Shown: positions 8,708-16,354 of the stretch, piece by piece | How the letters are laid out: every line of letters starts with the position of its first letter | Position numbering within the stretch: the first letter of the stretch is position 1 | Program-made: the position numbers and the translations under genes | Source of the DNA: Piscinibacter gummiphilus | GTDB lineage: Bacteria; Pseudomonadota; Gammaproteobacteria; Burkholderiales; Burkholderiaceae_C | Direction of reading: 5' to 3' | DNA: 64,000 nt | Assembly (NCBI RefSeq): GCF_002116905.1 | Contig: NZ_CP015118.1 | Location: 62,001 to 126,000 of the forward strand | The notes under the pieces: generated by a model | Told to the model about the DNA's origin: nothing | What the model saw: the letters and a program-made list of their open reading frames with translations, nothing else | Databases searched by the model: none

Positions 8708-9507
8708 TGGCCCTCTACTCGTTCCGAGACCCCGGTTTCCGATGGAGCGTGATCGCGCTGGCGATCCTCACGGCCGGGTCCGTCCTGGTCGGCTTCGTGC
8801 TGCTGCCGTCGGTCCATGGTGACTTCAGCGCCCGCGGGCTGTGGGACGCCATCTGCCGCGCGGCCGGTGTGCCGGCCAGCTGGTCGGCGCCGAAGGACGG
8901 CACGGCGGCGCCCCGCGAGACGCTGGTGGTGCTGGAGCGCTCGATGACGAAGGTCGCGCCCAGCGACGCGGTGGGGCGCGGCGGCACGCTCGCGCTGAAC
9001 TGCACGATGTGCCACGGCGCCCAGGGCATGAGCGCGTCGAACGCGCCGAACCTCGCGGGCCAGTACCCCGAGGTGGTCATCAAGCAGATGCACGACTACA
9101 AGTCGGGCCGGCGGTCCAGCACGATCATGGAGGCGCTGGCCCGGGCGCTGAACGACGACCAGATCCGCGACATCGCCGCCTACTACGCCTACCTGCCGAA
9201 GGCGCGCACCGCGCCGACCACGTACGACGAGAACCTCCCGGCGCTGGTGCGCGTGGGCGACCCGCTGCGCAACATCGCGCCGTGCATCTCGTGCCACGGC
9301 GGGGTCGACCAGAAAATCGGCACGCCGTGGATCGAGGGCATGCCCAAGGCCTACCTCGTCGCGCAGCTGCGTGCGTTCAAGTCGGGCGAGCGCCGCAACG
9401 ACGCGCAGGCCCAGATGCGGAACATGGTGCGCGGGATGACCGAGCAGGAGATCGACGAGGTGGCCACGTTCTACGCGCGCAAGGCGAGCACGGGCGAAAA
9501 CCACTGA
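8707..9507 (+). CDS. Membrane-anchored diheme cytochrome c
   Basis: A 266-residue protein with an N-terminal hydrophobic anchor (about residues 14-36) and two cytochrome c domains with CTMCH (C99-H103) and CISCH (C193-H197). The two domains resemble the c4-like protein at the head of the operon, so the operon encodes two related diheme proteins. Its start overlaps the subunit I stop by one base, so it is co-translated with the oxidase and may be its immediate, membrane-tethered electron donor. Last gene of the oxidase operon. Confidence 0.87.
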   Translation: MALYSFRDPGFRWSVIALAILTAGSVLVGFVLLPSVHGDFSARGLWDAICRAAGVPASWSAPKDGTAAPRETLVVLERSMTKVAPSDAVGRGGTLALNCTMCHGAQGMSASNAPNLAGQYPEVVIKQMHDYKSGRRSSTIMEALARALNDDQIRDIAAYYAYLPKARTAPTTYDENLPALVRVGDPLRNIAPCISCHGGVDQKIGTPWIEGMPKAYLVAQLRAFKSGERRNDAQAQMRNMVRGMTEQEIDEVATFYARKASTGENH

Positions 9508-9520
9508 CCAGGAGCGCCAC

Positions 9521-10050
9521 ATGGCACCGATCCGAGGGTTCGTCGCCGGCGTGCTGGTGTTGCTGTCCGCCGCGGCCTTCGCCTGCACGCGGGTCGTGTA
9601 CCTGGGCCCCGACGGCAACATCGTCACCGCCCGGTCCATGGACTGGAAGGTCGACGTCGCCACCAACCTGTGGATCTTCCCGCGCGGCATGGCCCGCACC
9701 GGCGAGGCGGGTCCGAACTCGGTGAAGTGGACGTCGCGCTACGGCAGCGTCGTCGTCACCGGCTACGACATCTCCACCATCGACGGCCTGAACGAGGCGG
9801 GCCTGTCCGCCAACGTGCTGTGGCTCGTCGAGTCGCAGTACCCGGCGTTCGACGACCGCGGCAAGCCGGGCCTCACCTCACGCCGAACGCGTTCTGGGTC
9901 GACCTGAGGAAGGTGGACTTCTCGCCGGGTGCGGGGCACGTCAAGGTGCTGCGCCTCGGCGAACACCAGAGGAACGTGTTCGCGGGCGAGACCTCGGGCA
10001 GGTTCGAAGTCTCCAAGCCGTTCGCGTTCCTGGGGCTGCCCGCGAAGTAG
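9521..10050 (+). pseudogene. Linear-amide C-N hydrolase (choloylglycine hydrolase family), internally deleted and frameshifted
   Basis: The left part (frame of 9521) has a signal peptide followed by the expected Ntn nucleophile cysteine (AFACTRVVYLG, C22) and the SMDW and NEAGLSANVL segments of penicillin-V-acylase-like enzymes. It runs to about base 9880. The family's C-terminal segment LTPNAFWVDLRKVDFS then appears in a different frame and runs to a stop at 10050. Left and right pieces total only about 176 residues, against roughly 340-360 in intact members, so about half of the protein is missing. The junction lies at CCTCACCTCAC (9871-9881), a short direct repeat. The gene cannot make an active hydrolase. 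Confidence 0.85.
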
Positions 10051-10054
10051 ACTG

Positions 10055-10071
10055 CCTCACCACTGGTGAGG
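10055..10071 (+). promoter_or_regulatory. Hairpin covering the ribosome-binding site of the LysR gene
   Basis: A perfect inverted repeat, CCTCACC and GGTGAGG, with a 3-nt loop. The right arm is the only Shine-Dalgarno-like sequence for the TTG start at 10077. Pairing could restrict translation, or the dyad could be a DNA operator. The sequence is seen; the function is inferred. Confidence 0.4.
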
Positions 10072-10076
10072 TCCTC

Positions 10077-10949
10077 TTGCGTCTCCGCTACATCGAAATC
10101 TTCCACGCCGTGATGCAGGCCGGGTCCGTGAAGGGCGCCGCCGACATCCTGCACATCACCCAGCCCGCGGCCTCCCGGCTGCTGCAGCAGGCCGAGCAGA
10201 GCGTCGGCGTGATGCTGTTCGAACGCGTGCGCGGCCGCCTCGTGCCCACGCGCGAGGCCGAGCGGTTGTTCCCCGAAGTGGAGCAGCTGTACCAGCAGCT
10301 CGATTCGGTGCGCCGCGCGGCGGCCAACCTCGGGTCGGGCTCGGACACCGTGCTGCGCCTGCTGTGTGTGCCGGCCCTGTCGCTGCAGTTCCTGCCGAGC
10401 GCGCTCGGCAAGTGGCGGCGCTGGCACGACGAGGTGCGGCTCAACTTCCGCACGCTGCATTCCGCGCAGATCGCCGACGCCATCGTGCGCCGCGAGGCCG
10501 AACTGGGTTTTGCGCTGGAGCCGTCGTCGCACCCCGCGGTGATCAACCAGGTGGTCGCGACGGGCCGGATCGTGTGCGTGGGGCACGACGTGCCCGCCGA
10601 CGGCGTGCCCGTGGAATCGCTGGCGGGCCGCCCGGTCATCGACCTCGACGCGGCCGACCCCATCGGCCGCCAGCTCCACGCGCTGTACCGCACGCACGAG
10701 GTCTCGCCCGACGCGGCGGTGACCACGCACAGCTACCACGCGGCCATCGAGATGGCCCACGCGGGCTTCGGCTGGGCCATCGTCGACAGCTGGTCGGCGC
10801 GGTACGCGCGCGGGCTGCCTGCGCTGTCGGTGGCGCCGCTCGAGCCGGAGATCCCGGTGAGCGTCTACGCGTTGCGCTCGCGGGACATTCCGACGAGCGC
10901 GGCCATCGACGACCTGGTCGCCAACATGGCGGCCGCGCTCAAGGTCTGA
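10077..10949 (+). CDS. LysR-family transcriptional regulator
   Basis: A 290-residue LysR protein. The helix-turn-helix covers about residues 4-62 (IEIFHAVMQAGSVKGAADILHITQPAASRLLQQAE), and the rest is the effector-binding domain. It starts with TTG at 10077, 5 bases after a GGTGAGG ribosome-binding sequence; no in-frame ATG would keep the DNA-binding domain intact. It converges on the ornithine-cyclodeaminase-family gene (3-bp gap). The LysR group that carries this HTH pattern often controls amino-acid or opine catabolism, so it is a plausible regulator of the D-amino-acid locus to its right; that is inference. Confidence 0.85.
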   Translation: MRLRYIEIFHAVMQAGSVKGAADILHITQPAASRLLQQAEQSVGVMLFERVRGRLVPTREAERLFPEVEQLYQQLDSVRRAAANLGSGSDTVLRLLCVPALSLQFLPSALGKWRRWHDEVRLNFRTLHSAQIADAIVRREAELGFALEPSSHPAVINQVVATGRIVCVGHDVPADGVPVESLAGRPVIDLDAADPIGRQLHALYRTHEVSPDAAVTTHSYHAAIEMAHAGFGWAIVDSWSARYARGLPALSVAPLEPEIPVSVYALRSRDIPTSAAIDDLVANMAAALKV

Positions 10950-10952
10950 GGG

Positions 10953-11864
10953 TCAGCGGGCGTTCCACGCGGCCCACGCGAGCGATGCCGCCGCGAGGTC
11001 GGTGAGCCCCACGCCCACCGTCTTGAACACCACGATGTCGTCGGGCGACGAACGCCACGGCGCGTCGCCGAGTTCCACCAGGTCGACGACGCGGTCCGCG
11101 TCGAGCGCGCCGTTGCGCTGGCCGATCACCACTTCGCCGGCCTCGACGAGGCTCTGCGGCTTCCATTCGACGATGACGCGTGCCGCACGCGACAGCGTCG
11201 TGTCGTCGAGTTCGGTGCCGGTGGGCAGGCTCGTGCCCACCGCGATCACGGAGGCGCCGCGCTGCAGCCGCCGGCCGTCGAACACGGGCTGCTTCGAGCG
11301 GGTGGTGGTGACCACCACGTCGGCGCCGTCGACCGCGGTGTCCGCGTCGAGCTGGCGCACCGGCCGGCCCCAGCGAGCCGAGGCGCTGCGGCACCAGTCG
11401 GAGATGTCGTGGGGGTTCACCACGGCGACCTCCTCGAACGGGCAGGCCTCGAGCAGCGCGTCGAGGTGGGCCCGGCCCTGCACGCCCGCACCGAACAGCG
11501 CGAGGCGGCGGGGCTTCGGCGCGAGCCGGAGGGCGGCGAGCGTGGACAGCGCCGGCGTGCGCACGCGGGTCAGCTCGTTCGCCTGCAGCACCGCGAGCGG
11601 GGCGCCGGAACGGGCGTCGAAGAGGTTGCAGAGGAAGTCGAACTGGCCCTGCACGGTGCCGTAGGTCTTCACGGCGGCGAGGCCGGCGTCGAGCCAGATG
11701 CCTCCCATCGTGCTCAGGCGGAAGCCGCCGCACTCGATGCGCGAACGCGGCTGGATGGAGGCGCGTCCCGCGGCGAGCGCGCGGAACGCGGCGGCGATCG
11801 CCTCGCGGGTGGCGGCGGGGCTCACGTGGGCCGCCACGAAGGCATCGTCGATCAAGGGCAACAT
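10953..11864 (-). CDS. Ornithine cyclodeaminase / mu-crystallin family dehydrogenase
   Basis: A 303-residue cytosolic NAD(P)-dependent protein. The Rossmann motif is visible as LFGAGVQGRAHLDAL, and the N-terminal substrate domain includes the KTYGTVQGQFDFLCNLFD segment. The family contains ornithine cyclodeaminase, alanine dehydrogenase and delta1-pyrroline-2-carboxylate (or piperideine) reductase. Because it lies 6 bp downstream of a D-amino-acid dehydrogenase, reduction of the cyclic imines formed when D-proline or D-lysine is oxidised is the most coherent role. The specific reaction is inferred from context. Confidence 0.82.
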   Translation of the reverse strand: MLPLIDDAFVAAHVSPAATREAIAAAFRALAAGRASIQPRSRIECGGFRLSTMGGIWLDAGLAAVKTYGTVQGQFDFLCNLFDARSGAPLAVLQANELTRVRTPALSTLAALRLAPKPRRLALFGAGVQGRAHLDALLEACPFEEVAVVNPHDISDWCRSASARWGRPVRQLDADTAVDGADVVVTTTRSKQPVFDGRRLQRGASVIAVGTSLPTGTELDDTTLSRAARVIVEWKPQSLVEAGEVVIGQRNGALDADRVVDLVELGDAPWRSSPDDIVVFKTVGVGLTDLAAASLAWAAWNAR

Positions 11865-11870
11865 CGGGGG

Positions 11871-13172
11871 TCAGACTCCTGCAAGGGGCGCCAGGCCGGC
11901 GCGGAAACCATCTTCACGGCCGAGCGCGCGCGGGCGGCCCGCCACCTCGGCGGCCAGCAGTTCGGCCGACCCGAAGGCGAGCGTGAAGCCGAGCGCGCCC
12001 TGGCCGCTGTTCACGTAGACGTTGGGGTGCCGGCGCGTGCGGCCGATGCACGGCAGGCCGGTGGGGGTGGCGGGGCGCAGGCCGGCCCAGGGGCGCACGT
12101 CCTTCGGCTGCGCACGCAGGCCGAACACGTCCTCGACGGTGCCGAGCAGGCGCGCGATGCGGTCGGGCGGGATGTGCAGGTCGTTGCCCACCAGTTCCGC
12201 GAACCCGGCCACGCGCAGGCGGCGGGCCGGGCCGTCGCCGAGCGGCGCGAACACGGTCTTCACCGACGTGTCGGTGACGCTGACCTGCGGCATCCCGCGC
12301 ACCGCGTCCGCGGGCACGTCGATGCTGTAACCCTTGAGCGGCTGCACCGGCACGTGCACGCCCAGGCCCTTCGTCACGGTGGGCGTCTGCGCGCCGGCGG
12401 CGATCACGAAGGCGTCGGCGTCGATGCGCTCCAGCCGGCCCTGGTGCCGCGCCAGCAGCGCGCGCACCTGGCCGCCGGCGGTGTCCCAGCCGGCCACCTG
12501 GTGCGACCAGCGCACCTCGGTGCGGCCGTCGCGGGCCAGTTCATCGGCGAGCGCCGCACACACCTTCGCGCAGTCGGCCACCTCCTCGCTCGGGGTCCAC
12601 ACGCCGCCCACGAGCGGCTTGCCGTCGGTCAGCGCGGGTTCGAGCGCGCGGCAGCGGGCGGCGTCGACCAGCTCCTGCGCGGGGCCCACGCCCGCCTGCA
12701 GCGCCACCTGGCGGCCGGCCGCGTCGAGCGACGCCTGGTCGCGGTGCAGCACGAGCTTGCCGCGCTGCGCGTGTTCGATGTCGACACCCGCGTCGAGCCC
12801 GTTGCGCCACTGCGTGAAGTGCGTGTGGCTCTCGTGGGCGAGCGCGAGCAGCGCCCGCGTGGTGCGTTCCGACTGCTGGTGGGTGCAGGCCGCGAGGAAC
12901 TGCAGGCACCAGCGCCACGTGTCGAGCGACAGGCCGGGGCGCATGCGGAACGGCGAGTCCGCGGAGAACAGCAGCTTGGGGATCTGGGCGGGGATGGCGG
13001 CCGACGCGAGCGGGGCCACGAAGCCGTAGCTCAGCTGCGCGCCGTTCTGTCCGCTGGCGCCGGCCGCGGGCGCACCGGCCCGGTCGACGAGCACCACGTC
13101 GTGGCCCGCGGCGCGGAGTGCGCGCGCCGACGTCCAGCCGACGATGCCGCCTCCGATGACAGCAACTTTCAA
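11871..13172 (-). CDS. dadA: D-amino-acid dehydrogenase small-subunit family (DadA-like)
   Basis: A 433-residue FAD protein that oxidatively deaminates D-amino acids to 2-oxo acids, passing electrons to the respiratory chain. The dinucleotide motif is VAVIGGGIVGWTSARAL at the extreme N-terminus, and the C-terminal FAD contact is NSGQGALGFTLAFGSA. The start is TTG at 13172: it is preceded by AGGAGAGG and puts the FAD motif at residue 3, whereas the longer open frame has no homologous extension. It forms a two-gene operon with the ornithine-cyclodeaminase-family gene and is divergent from the binding-protein gene at 13404. Confidence 0.87.
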   Translation of the reverse strand: MKVAVIGGGIVGWTSARALRAAGHDVVLVDRAGAPAAGASGQNGAQLSYGFVAPLASAAIPAQIPKLLFSADSPFRMRPGLSLDTWRWCLQFLAACTHQQSERTTRALLALAHESHTHFTQWRNGLDAGVDIEHAQRGKLVLHRDQASLDAAGRQVALQAGVGPAQELVDAARCRALEPALTDGKPLVGGVWTPSEEVADCAKVCAALADELARDGRTEVRWSHQVAGWDTAGGQVRALLARHQGRLERIDADAFVIAAGAQTPTVTKGLGVHVPVQPLKGYSIDVPADAVRGMPQVSVTDTSVKTVFAPLGDGPARRLRVAGFAELVGNDLHIPPDRIARLLGTVEDVFGLRAQPKDVRPWAGLRPATPTGLPCIGRTRRHPNVYVNSGQGALGFTLAFGSAELLAAEVAGRPRALGREDGFRAGLAPLAGV

Positions 13173-13403
13173 CGGACCTCTCCTGGAGTTGTTGGAATCA
13201 AGGCGCCATGGTGGGCAGGGATAACCCGGCTGTCGAATGCCGGAATGCGGGCCAAGTATGTTTTCCGTGCATTCCGATGCCCGCCGCGCATTGGTGCATG
13301 CCACTGCGGCATACGGTGTGTTCATTTCGTCATTCGCGGACGAACGTCCACACCCCTACAGTGACCCCTGTTCATTTCTGACCACGGCCCGAAGGAGTCC
13401 CTC

Positions 13404-14294
13404 ATGTTCACGTTGAATCGCGTTGTCCTGTCCCTGCTGGGCGCTGCAGCGGCCTTCGCCGCCCATGCGCAGCCCGCCAGCACGCTCGCCAAGATGGCCG
13501 AGTCCGGGACGATCACCCTCAGCTACCGCGAGTCGTCGGTGCCGTTCAGCTACCTCGACAACGCCAAGCCCATCGGCTTCAGCGTCGAGGTGTGCGACCG
13601 CATCGTCGACGAACTCAAGGCCAAGGTGAAGCGGCCCGACCTGAAGATCGAGCGCATGCCCGTCACGTCGCAGAACCGCATCCCGCTCGTGCAGAACGGC
13701 ACGGTGGACCTCGAGTGCGGCTCCACCACGAACAACTCGGCCCGTGGCGAACAGGTGGCGTTCGCGGTGAACTACTTCTACACGGGCACGCGCCTGATGG
13801 CGAAGAAGACGGCCGGCATCAAGAGCCTCATGGATCTCAAGGGCAAGAAGGTGGCCACGACCGCCGGCACCACGAACTTCCAGGTGCTGCGCAAGTACTT
13901 CCGGGACAACAACCTCGACACCGAGATCATCACCGCCAAGGACCACGCCGACGGCGCACTGCTCGCGGAGAACGGCCGCGTCGAGGCGTACGCGATGGAC
14001 GACATCCTGCTGTACGGCCTGGTCGCGAACTCGAAGGCGCCGGCCGACTGGGTGGTGACGGGCGAACCGCTGCAGGTCGAGCCGTACGCGATCATGCTGC
14101 GCAAGAACGACCCCGAGTTCAAGAAGGCCGTGGACGACGCGCTCATCGGCCTGATGAAGAGCGGCGAGTTCGAGAAGCTCTACGCCAAGTGGTTCCTGAA
14201 CCCGATCCCGCCGCGCAAGGTGCCGCTCAACGTGCCCATGAGCGACGAGCTGAAGGCCAACCTCAAGGCCTTCAGCGACAAGCCGGCCACCTGA
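13404..14294 (+). CDS. Amino-acid ABC transporter substrate-binding protein (GltI-like)
   Basis: A 296-residue periplasmic binding protein with a signal peptide ending near AHAQ (residue 22) and the family-3 solute-binding fold. Segments SYRESSVPFSYLD, VDLECGSTTNN and GTTNFQVLRKYFRD match the glutamate/aspartate-binding GltI group. A GGAG-type ribosome-binding sequence (GAAGGAG) lies just upstream. No permease or ATPase gene follows, so it must work with a transporter encoded elsewhere. Its position between D-amino-acid dehydrogenase and D-aminoacylase suggests an acidic D-amino acid or its derivative as ligand. Confidence 0.85.
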   Translation: MFTLNRVVLSLLGAAAAFAAHAQPASTLAKMAESGTITLSYRESSVPFSYLDNAKPIGFSVEVCDRIVDELKAKVKRPDLKIERMPVTSQNRIPLVQNGTVDLECGSTTNNSARGEQVAFAVNYFYTGTRLMAKKTAGIKSLMDLKGKKVATTAGTTNFQVLRKYFRDNNLDTEIITAKDHADGALLAENGRVEAYAMDDILLYGLVANSKAPADWVVTGEPLQVEPYAIMLRKNDPEFKKAVDDALIGLMKSGEFEKLYAKWFLNPIPPRKVPLNVPMSDELKANLKAFSDKPAT

Positions 14295-14322
14295 TCCCCT
14301 CCACGTTCCACCTCACCTGAGT

Positions 14323-14342
14323 CCATCCCCGCCCGGGGGTGG
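14323..14342 (+). terminator. Candidate hairpin after the binding-protein gene
   Basis: Arms CCATCCCC and GGGGGTGG (one G-T pair) flank a GCCC loop 28 bp after the stop codon. There is no T-run after it, so it is a weak terminator candidate at best. Confidence 0.35.
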
Positions 14343-14428
14343 GCTCGACTGCGACCCGGGTGCGGCCGGAGGCCCGGGTTCGACCTCGTTTTCCCACAAC
14401 GATCGAATCGACGGAGAGAAGTACCCCG

Positions 14429-16111
14429 ATGGAACTGCACACGATCGGCCGCCTGACGGCCACCGCCCTGGCCGTGACGGCCCTGACGCTCAGCGCCTGC
14501 GGCGGCGATGACGACACCCCCGCCACCGAGGCGGCCACCCCGGTGGCCGTGGACCTGCTGATCCAGGGCGGCACGATCTACGACGGGGACCGCGACACCC
14601 CGGTGACCGGCGACGTCGGCATCGTGGGCGAACGCATCGTGTTCGTGGGCAAGGCGCCGGCGGGGGTGGTGGCGCGGCGCACGGTGGACGCGGCGGGCAA
14701 GGTCGTGGCCCCGGGCTTCATCGACCCGCACACGCACGCCAACCTGCTGTCCGCCGACGCGGCCACGCGCCTCAACGCGGCGTTCACCACGCAGGGCGTC
14801 ACCACGGCCATCATCGGCAGCGACGGCTACGGTGGCTATGACATCGCCGCACAGGCCGCGCTGATGCGCACCGCGCCCCCGGGCACCAACGCGGTGATCT
14901 TCGTGGGCTTCGGACCGGTGCGCCAGAGCCAGCTGGGCCTGACGAATGCCGCGCCCACGCCGGCGCAGCTCGACGCCATGCGGCAGCACGTGGCCGACGC
15001 GATGTGCGAGGGCGCCGTGGGCTTGTCCGCCGGCCTGTACTACACGCCCCAGACCTATGCGGCGACCGAGGAGGTCATCGAGATGGCCAAGGTGGCCGCC
15101 ACGTACGGCGGCCTGTACGACACGCACATGCGCGACGAGTCGACGAACCTCAAGGCCGCGGTCGCCGAGGTGATCCGCATCGGCAACGAGGCGAAGCTGC
15201 CCGTGCACATCTCGCACATCAAGGCCCTGGGCGCCGACGTGACGGGCCAGGCCGGCGACATCGTGAAGATGATCGAGGACGAACAGGCCAAGGGCCTGAA
15301 GATCACCGCGAACCAGTACCCGTGGCTGGCCTCCAGCACCACGATGGACGCCGCGCTGATCCCGTCGTGGGCGCTGGCGGGCGGGCGCGCGGCGATGCTG
15401 CAGCGCTTCGACGACCCGGCCCAGCAGGCACAGCTGCGCGCGGGCATCACCGAGAACCTGCGCATCCGCAACGGCGCGGCGTCCATCCTGTTCGCCGCCG
15501 GCAGCGCGCAGTACGTCGGCAAGACGCTCGCCGAGGTCGCGACGTCGATGGGTGTCGACGCGGTCGACGCCACCATCGCCGTGCTGCGCGTCGCCAACCA
15601 GCTCGTCGCCAACTTCAACCAGACCGACGCCGACGTGCAGGCGTTCATGAAGCGGCCGTGGGTGATGACCTCGTCCGACTCGTCGCCGGGCCATCCGCGC
15701 GCCGTGGGCTCGTTCGCGCAGAAGTACGCCGAGTACGTGGTGAAGCAGAAGACGATCTCGCTCGCCCAGTTCATCCGCAGCAGCACGTCGCTCACCGCCG
15801 ACACGCTGGGCATGGTCGAGCGCGGTCGCCTGAAGGCGGGGCACTACGCCGACGTGGTCGTGTTCGATCCCGCCACGTACGCGGCTGCGGCGACCTACAC
15901 CGCGCCCACGCTGCTGTCGAAGGGCGTGGTGATGACGGTGGTGAACGGCCAGGTCGCGGTCGAGAACGGCACGGCCACCGGCGCCGCCGCGGGCCGTGCG
16001 CTGCTGCGCGCCAGGCCGGCGAGCTGTCCCGCCACGACCGCCACCGCCGGCACGGTGCGGCCGGCGGCCTTCCGCGAGGAGGCGCACGACGACGAGGGCC
16101 ACGACCACTGA
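14429..16111 (+). CDS. N-acyl-D-amino-acid deacylase (D-aminoacylase family), predicted lipoprotein
   Basis: A 560-residue amidohydrolase expected to cleave N-acyl-D-amino acids to a free D-amino acid plus carboxylate. A lipobox, LTLSAC (C24) followed by GGDDD, predicts export and lipid anchoring, unlike the cytosolic textbook enzymes. Metal-site candidates are H101 and H103 (DPHTHANL), H233 (DTHMRDE), H260/H263 (HISHIKALG) and D417 (SSDSSPGHPR). The Cys ligand normally found in a GNCG motif is replaced: the aligned stretch is GSDG, with D132. The C-terminus ends in a His/Asp/Glu tail (EEAHDDEGHDH). The start at 14429 gives an uninterrupted lipoprotein signal. It would feed the dehydrogenase encoded upstream. 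Confidence 0.83.
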   Translation: MELHTIGRLTATALAVTALTLSACGGDDDTPATEAATPVAVDLLIQGGTIYDGDRDTPVTGDVGIVGERIVFVGKAPAGVVARRTVDAAGKVVAPGFIDPHTHANLLSADAATRLNAAFTTQGVTTAIIGSDGYGGYDIAAQAALMRTAPPGTNAVIFVGFGPVRQSQLGLTNAAPTPAQLDAMRQHVADAMCEGAVGLSAGLYYTPQTYAATEEVIEMAKVAATYGGLYDTHMRDESTNLKAAVAEVIRIGNEAKLPVHISHIKALGADVTGQAGDIVKMIEDEQAKGLKITANQYPWLASSTTMDAALIPSWALAGGRAAMLQRFDDPAQQAQLRAGITENLRIRNGAASILFAAGSAQYVGKTLAEVATSMGVDAVDATIAVLRVANQLVANFNQTDADVQAFMKRPWVMTSSDSSPGHPRAVGSFAQKYAEYVVKQKTISLAQFIRSSTSLTADTLGMVERGRLKAGHYADVVVFDPATYAAAATYTAPTLLSKGVVMTVVNGQVAVENGTATGAAAGRALLRARPASCPATTATAGTVRPAAFREEAHDDEGHDH

Positions 16112-16121
16112 CGACATGCCA

Positions 16122-16200
16122 GGCCACGCCGGACCCCGGCGTGGCCCATGGGATCGAGGCCGCTTCCGGGGCCCTCGCGCGGGTGCGTGCGAGGGCCCCG
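16122..16200 (+). terminator. Two tandem GC-rich hairpins after the D-aminoacylase gene
   Basis: The first hairpin has perfect 11-bp arms at 16122-16132 and 16136-16146 around a 3-nt loop. The second has perfect 12-bp arms at 16167-16178 and 16189-16200 around a 10-nt loop. Neither has a long T-tract, but the pair sits directly after the stop codon and probably ends or stabilises the transcript. The remaining bases up to the chemoreceptor start at 16355 show no gene. Confidence 0.55.
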
Positions 16201-16354
16201 ATTCATTCGTGACGCGCGCGAAAACCTTCACGCCGTGGCCCCGTTCATGAGGGTCCGCCGGATGGACGGCGCAGGGCCTCGCTGCTGAAATGCGCGGGAA
16301 CTCGGGAACCGATTCCAACGAGCGCACGACAACGCAGCAGGGAGGCCGATCGAC

